Assembly (NCBI GenBank): GCA_947467395.1
Contig: CANIIC010000020.1
Location: 1 to 36,335, forward strand
DNA length: 36,335 nt
Source: Bryobacterales bacterium
Lineage (GTDB): Bacteria; Acidobacteriota; Terriglobia; Bryobacterales; Bryobacteraceae
Direction: 5' to 3'
Positions 34,809-36,335 of the stretch are shown one piece after another. The first letter of the stretch is position 1, and each line of letters opens with the position of its first letter. The position numbers and the translations under genes were made by a program. The notes beneath the pieces were generated by a model. That model was not told the DNA's origin. It saw only the letters and a list, made by a program, of their open reading frames with translations, and made no database searches.

Positions 34809-35291
34809 ATGAGAAAGCGGAATCCAGAAAAAGGAAACGCGGTGATTGAGACGGCATTAATGTTGCCGTGGCTGTTCTTCCTGTTTGTCGGAATTATCGA
34901 TTTTGGGTTCTTTACCTACGCGGCCATTTGCACGCAGGGAGCGGCCCGCGTGGCAGCGATGGAGGCGGCCGCTACTTCGGAGTCTGCGACGCAGTCGGTC
35001 GCGTGTCAGGCGGCACTCGGGGAAATGAAGACCTTGCCGGGGGCTTCTGGGCTCACGGGCTGCGCAACAGCGGCGAGCCAGTTGAGCGATGCGCTTCCTG
35101 TGTATGTTGGGGTGCCCGTGGTGCGTGACAACGCAACGACGCCACCATGCGCCGATTGCGATGGCACGACGCCTACGCGTAAGTCGGTGGTGGTTTCGGT
35201 AACGTATCGCACGTTGCCAATGATTCCGATTCCGGGCCTGATGCAGGGACGGTGGCATTTTACGCGGCACGCGGAAATGAGGTTGCCATGA
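34809..35291 (+). CDS. TadE-like pseudopilin/minor pilin
   Basis: This 160-residue protein has the TadE/TadG signature near its start: KGNAVIETALMLPWLFFLFVGIIDFGFFTYA, with a processing-type Gly-x-x-x-x-Glu followed by a hydrophobic helix. The rest is a Cys-bearing, Ala/Ser/Thr-rich periplasmic domain (CADCDGTTPT near 115). TadE proteins are minor pseudopilins of Flp-type (Tad) pili used for adhesion. Its stop overlaps the next gene's start (ATGA). The rest of the Tad machinery is not in the window. Confidence 0.86.
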   Translation: MRKRNPEKGNAVIETALMLPWLFFLFVGIIDFGFFTYAAICTQGAARVAAMEAAATSESATQSVACQAALGEMKTLPGASGLTGCATAASQLSDALPVYVGVPVVRDNATTPPCADCDGTTPTRKSVVVSVTYRTLPMIPIPGLMQGRWHFTRHAEMRLP

Positions 35292-35800
35292 GGCGGAATC
35301 CTGCACAGCGTGGCAACGCGATGATCGAGATGACATTGGTGGGAATCCCGCTGATGTTCATGCTGCTCTGCATCTTTGAAATCTCTCGCGCCATGTGGGT
35401 CTACAACACGATGGCGCACGCCGTGAAAGAAGGAGTTCGGTTTGCGGTTGTGCATGGGCAGACCTGCGTGAGTAATCCGCCATCGATCACGAATTCTTGC
35501 GCGAAAACGGTGGCTGATGTGGCGAACCGGATCAAATACATGGGCATCGGGATCGATGGCTCAATCACGACGGTGCGATTCACGTCTGATGCGGGCGCCT
35601 TCGACTGTTTGCTGAACGATTGTGTGAATGACGTGAGTCTGTGGCCGCCTGCCGGGGGGAATGGGGTGGGCCACTGGGTTGGGATCAAGATTTCTGCCCC
35701 GTTTCCGACCGCGCTCGCGATGCTGTGGCCGGGTGTTCGACAAGTATCCTTCGCGCCCTTTCACGTCGGTGCGAGCGCTGGGGAACGGATTCGATTTTGA
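35288..35800 (+). CDS. TadE-like pseudopilin, second copy
   Basis: This 170-residue protein begins MRRNPAQRGNAMIEMTLVGIP and continues LMFMLLCIFEISRAMWVYN, a TadE-type N-terminal helix with the conserved Glu after the RGN motif. The start ATG at 35288 overlaps the previous stop as ATGA; an upstream in-frame ATG at 35252 would lie inside the previous gene and lacks the motif position. The remainder has several Cys (QTCVSNPPSITNSC, DCLLNDCVNDV), suggesting disulfides in the periplasm. It is a paralogue of the gene before it and is translationally coupled to it. Confidence 0.85.
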   Translation: MRRNPAQRGNAMIEMTLVGIPLMFMLLCIFEISRAMWVYNTMAHAVKEGVRFAVVHGQTCVSNPPSITNSCAKTVADVANRIKYMGIGIDGSITTVRFTSDAGAFDCLLNDCVNDVSLWPPAGGNGVGHWVGIKISAPFPTALAMLWPGVRQVSFAPFHVGASAGERIRF

Positions 35801-35811
35801 GGGCCGTTGTG

Positions 35812-36335
35812 ATGCATAGTCAAGTTCAAAACAGCAAACGCACACAGCGGGGCCAGGCGATGTTCATGCTGACCATTGCCCTGCTGGCCTTGTGCGGCAT
35901 GATGGGCCTGGCGGTGGATCTGGGGTGGTCTTTCTTCGTGAAGAAAGCCGCGCAGTCTGCTGCGGACGCGGCTGCGATGGCCGCGATCCGCGAAGCCCTC
36001 CGCTACGGCGTTCCGGGAGGCTTTACGTGCGGAAGTTCTGACAAGATCTACTGTGCCCCCGCTCCGGTGGACTGTGGCACGGTGATCGGGGCAGCTGGAA
36101 CATATCTGAATCTGGCGAGCGGGTGCAAGTACGCCGAGACGAACGGATTCACTAGCAACGGTCACGGCAATCGGCAGGTAGTCAGGATTCAGTCGAATGA
36201 CATTTCCACCCCTCCGCCGAACGCCCCGGGTGTGAACGATGTCCGATATTGGGTGACCGTCACCATCACGGAGACCGTACCTCAGATGTTCTCCGCGGTG
36301 CTGGGGAACTCAAACGGTCAAGTCACGGCGAGAGC
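35812..36335 (+). CDS. TadG-like pilus assembly protein (partial, runs off the end)
   Basis: I read this frame directly; it stays open to the last base (about 174 codons). It begins MHSQVQNSKRTQRGQAMFML with the hydrophobic helix TIALLALCGMMGLAVDLGW and the Ala-rich KKAAQSAADAAAMAAIREAL, the TadG N-terminal (Flp pilus assembly) pattern. It then continues with Cys-containing extracellular sequence (CGSSDKIYCAPAPVDCG). The ATG is 11 bases after the previous stop; GAGGG is the only Shine-Dalgarno-like site. Full-length TadG proteins usually continue well past this point, often with a von Willebrand-type domain. Together with the two TadE genes it marks the start of a pseudopilin operon. Confidence 0.82.
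   Translation, partial: MHSQVQNSKRTQRGQAMFMLTIALLALCGMMGLAVDLGWSFFVKKAAQSAADAAAMAAIREALRYGVPGGFTCGSSDKIYCAPAPVDCGTVIGAAGTYLNLASGCKYAETNGFTSNGHGNRQVVRIQSNDISTPPPNAPGVNDVRYWVTVTITETVPQMFSAVLGNSNGQVTAR

Overview
The window reads as a chromosomal segment of a GC-rich, Gram-negative soil-type bacterium. Gene content fits Acidobacteriota, most plausibly the Bryobacterales/Solibacter group: Pho operon ending in phoR-phoB, HrcA/CIRCE-type groE control, a CheB-CheR-PAS-kinase hybrid, partner-switching proteins, a sigma-54 activator, TonB and Tad pseudopilins. The taxon is inferred from gene content only; no rRNA is present. Genes are densely packed with many ATGA start/stop overlaps, and I see no insertion sequence, prophage, tRNA or CRISPR.

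Layout. 1-1238: the 3' end of ligA and a VTT/DedA-like membrane protein. 1255-7953: a full phosphate module, pstS-pstC-pstA-pstB-phoU-phoR-phoB, with a strong hairpin between pstS and pstC and GTAA-containing direct repeats before pstS and phoB. 7919-9063 (minus): three unrecognised, tightly coupled small genes. 9139-10248 (minus): secreted Sel1-repeat protein. 10373-12466 (minus): groES-groEL behind a CIRCE operator placed inside a sigma-70-like promoter. 12524-16350 (minus): overlapping biotin operon bioB-bioF-bioD-bioA.

16417-23198 is the most unusual block. It is a co-directional run of RsbW-like serine kinase, an anchored substrate-binding protein with two tandem ABC_sub_bind domains, a STAS protein with an unrecognised C-terminal region, an ABC permease, an ABC ATPase, a second STAS protein, a GPP34 (Golgi phosphoprotein 3-like) protein and a third STAS protein. 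It looks like a TrpXYZ-type ABC transporter merged with an anti-sigma/anti-anti-sigma partner switch. I regard it as the best candidate for an undescribed system.

23375-32921 is a second signalling block: a 1335-residue CheB-CheR-coiled coil-PAS-histidine kinase, its translationally coupled LuxR-type response regulator, a CBS-pair protein, a sigma-54 activator lacking a sensory domain, a phosphoribosyltransferase, a 63-residue protein and an alpha-glucan phosphorylase. One excellent and two weaker sigma-54 (-24/-12) promoter matches lie just ahead of the last three genes, which suggests a local sigma-54 regulon linked to carbon reserve use.

32969-36335: a TonB-like protein (minus), a roughly 400-bp non-coding stretch, then two TadE-like pseudopilins and the start of a TadG-like protein that runs off the window.
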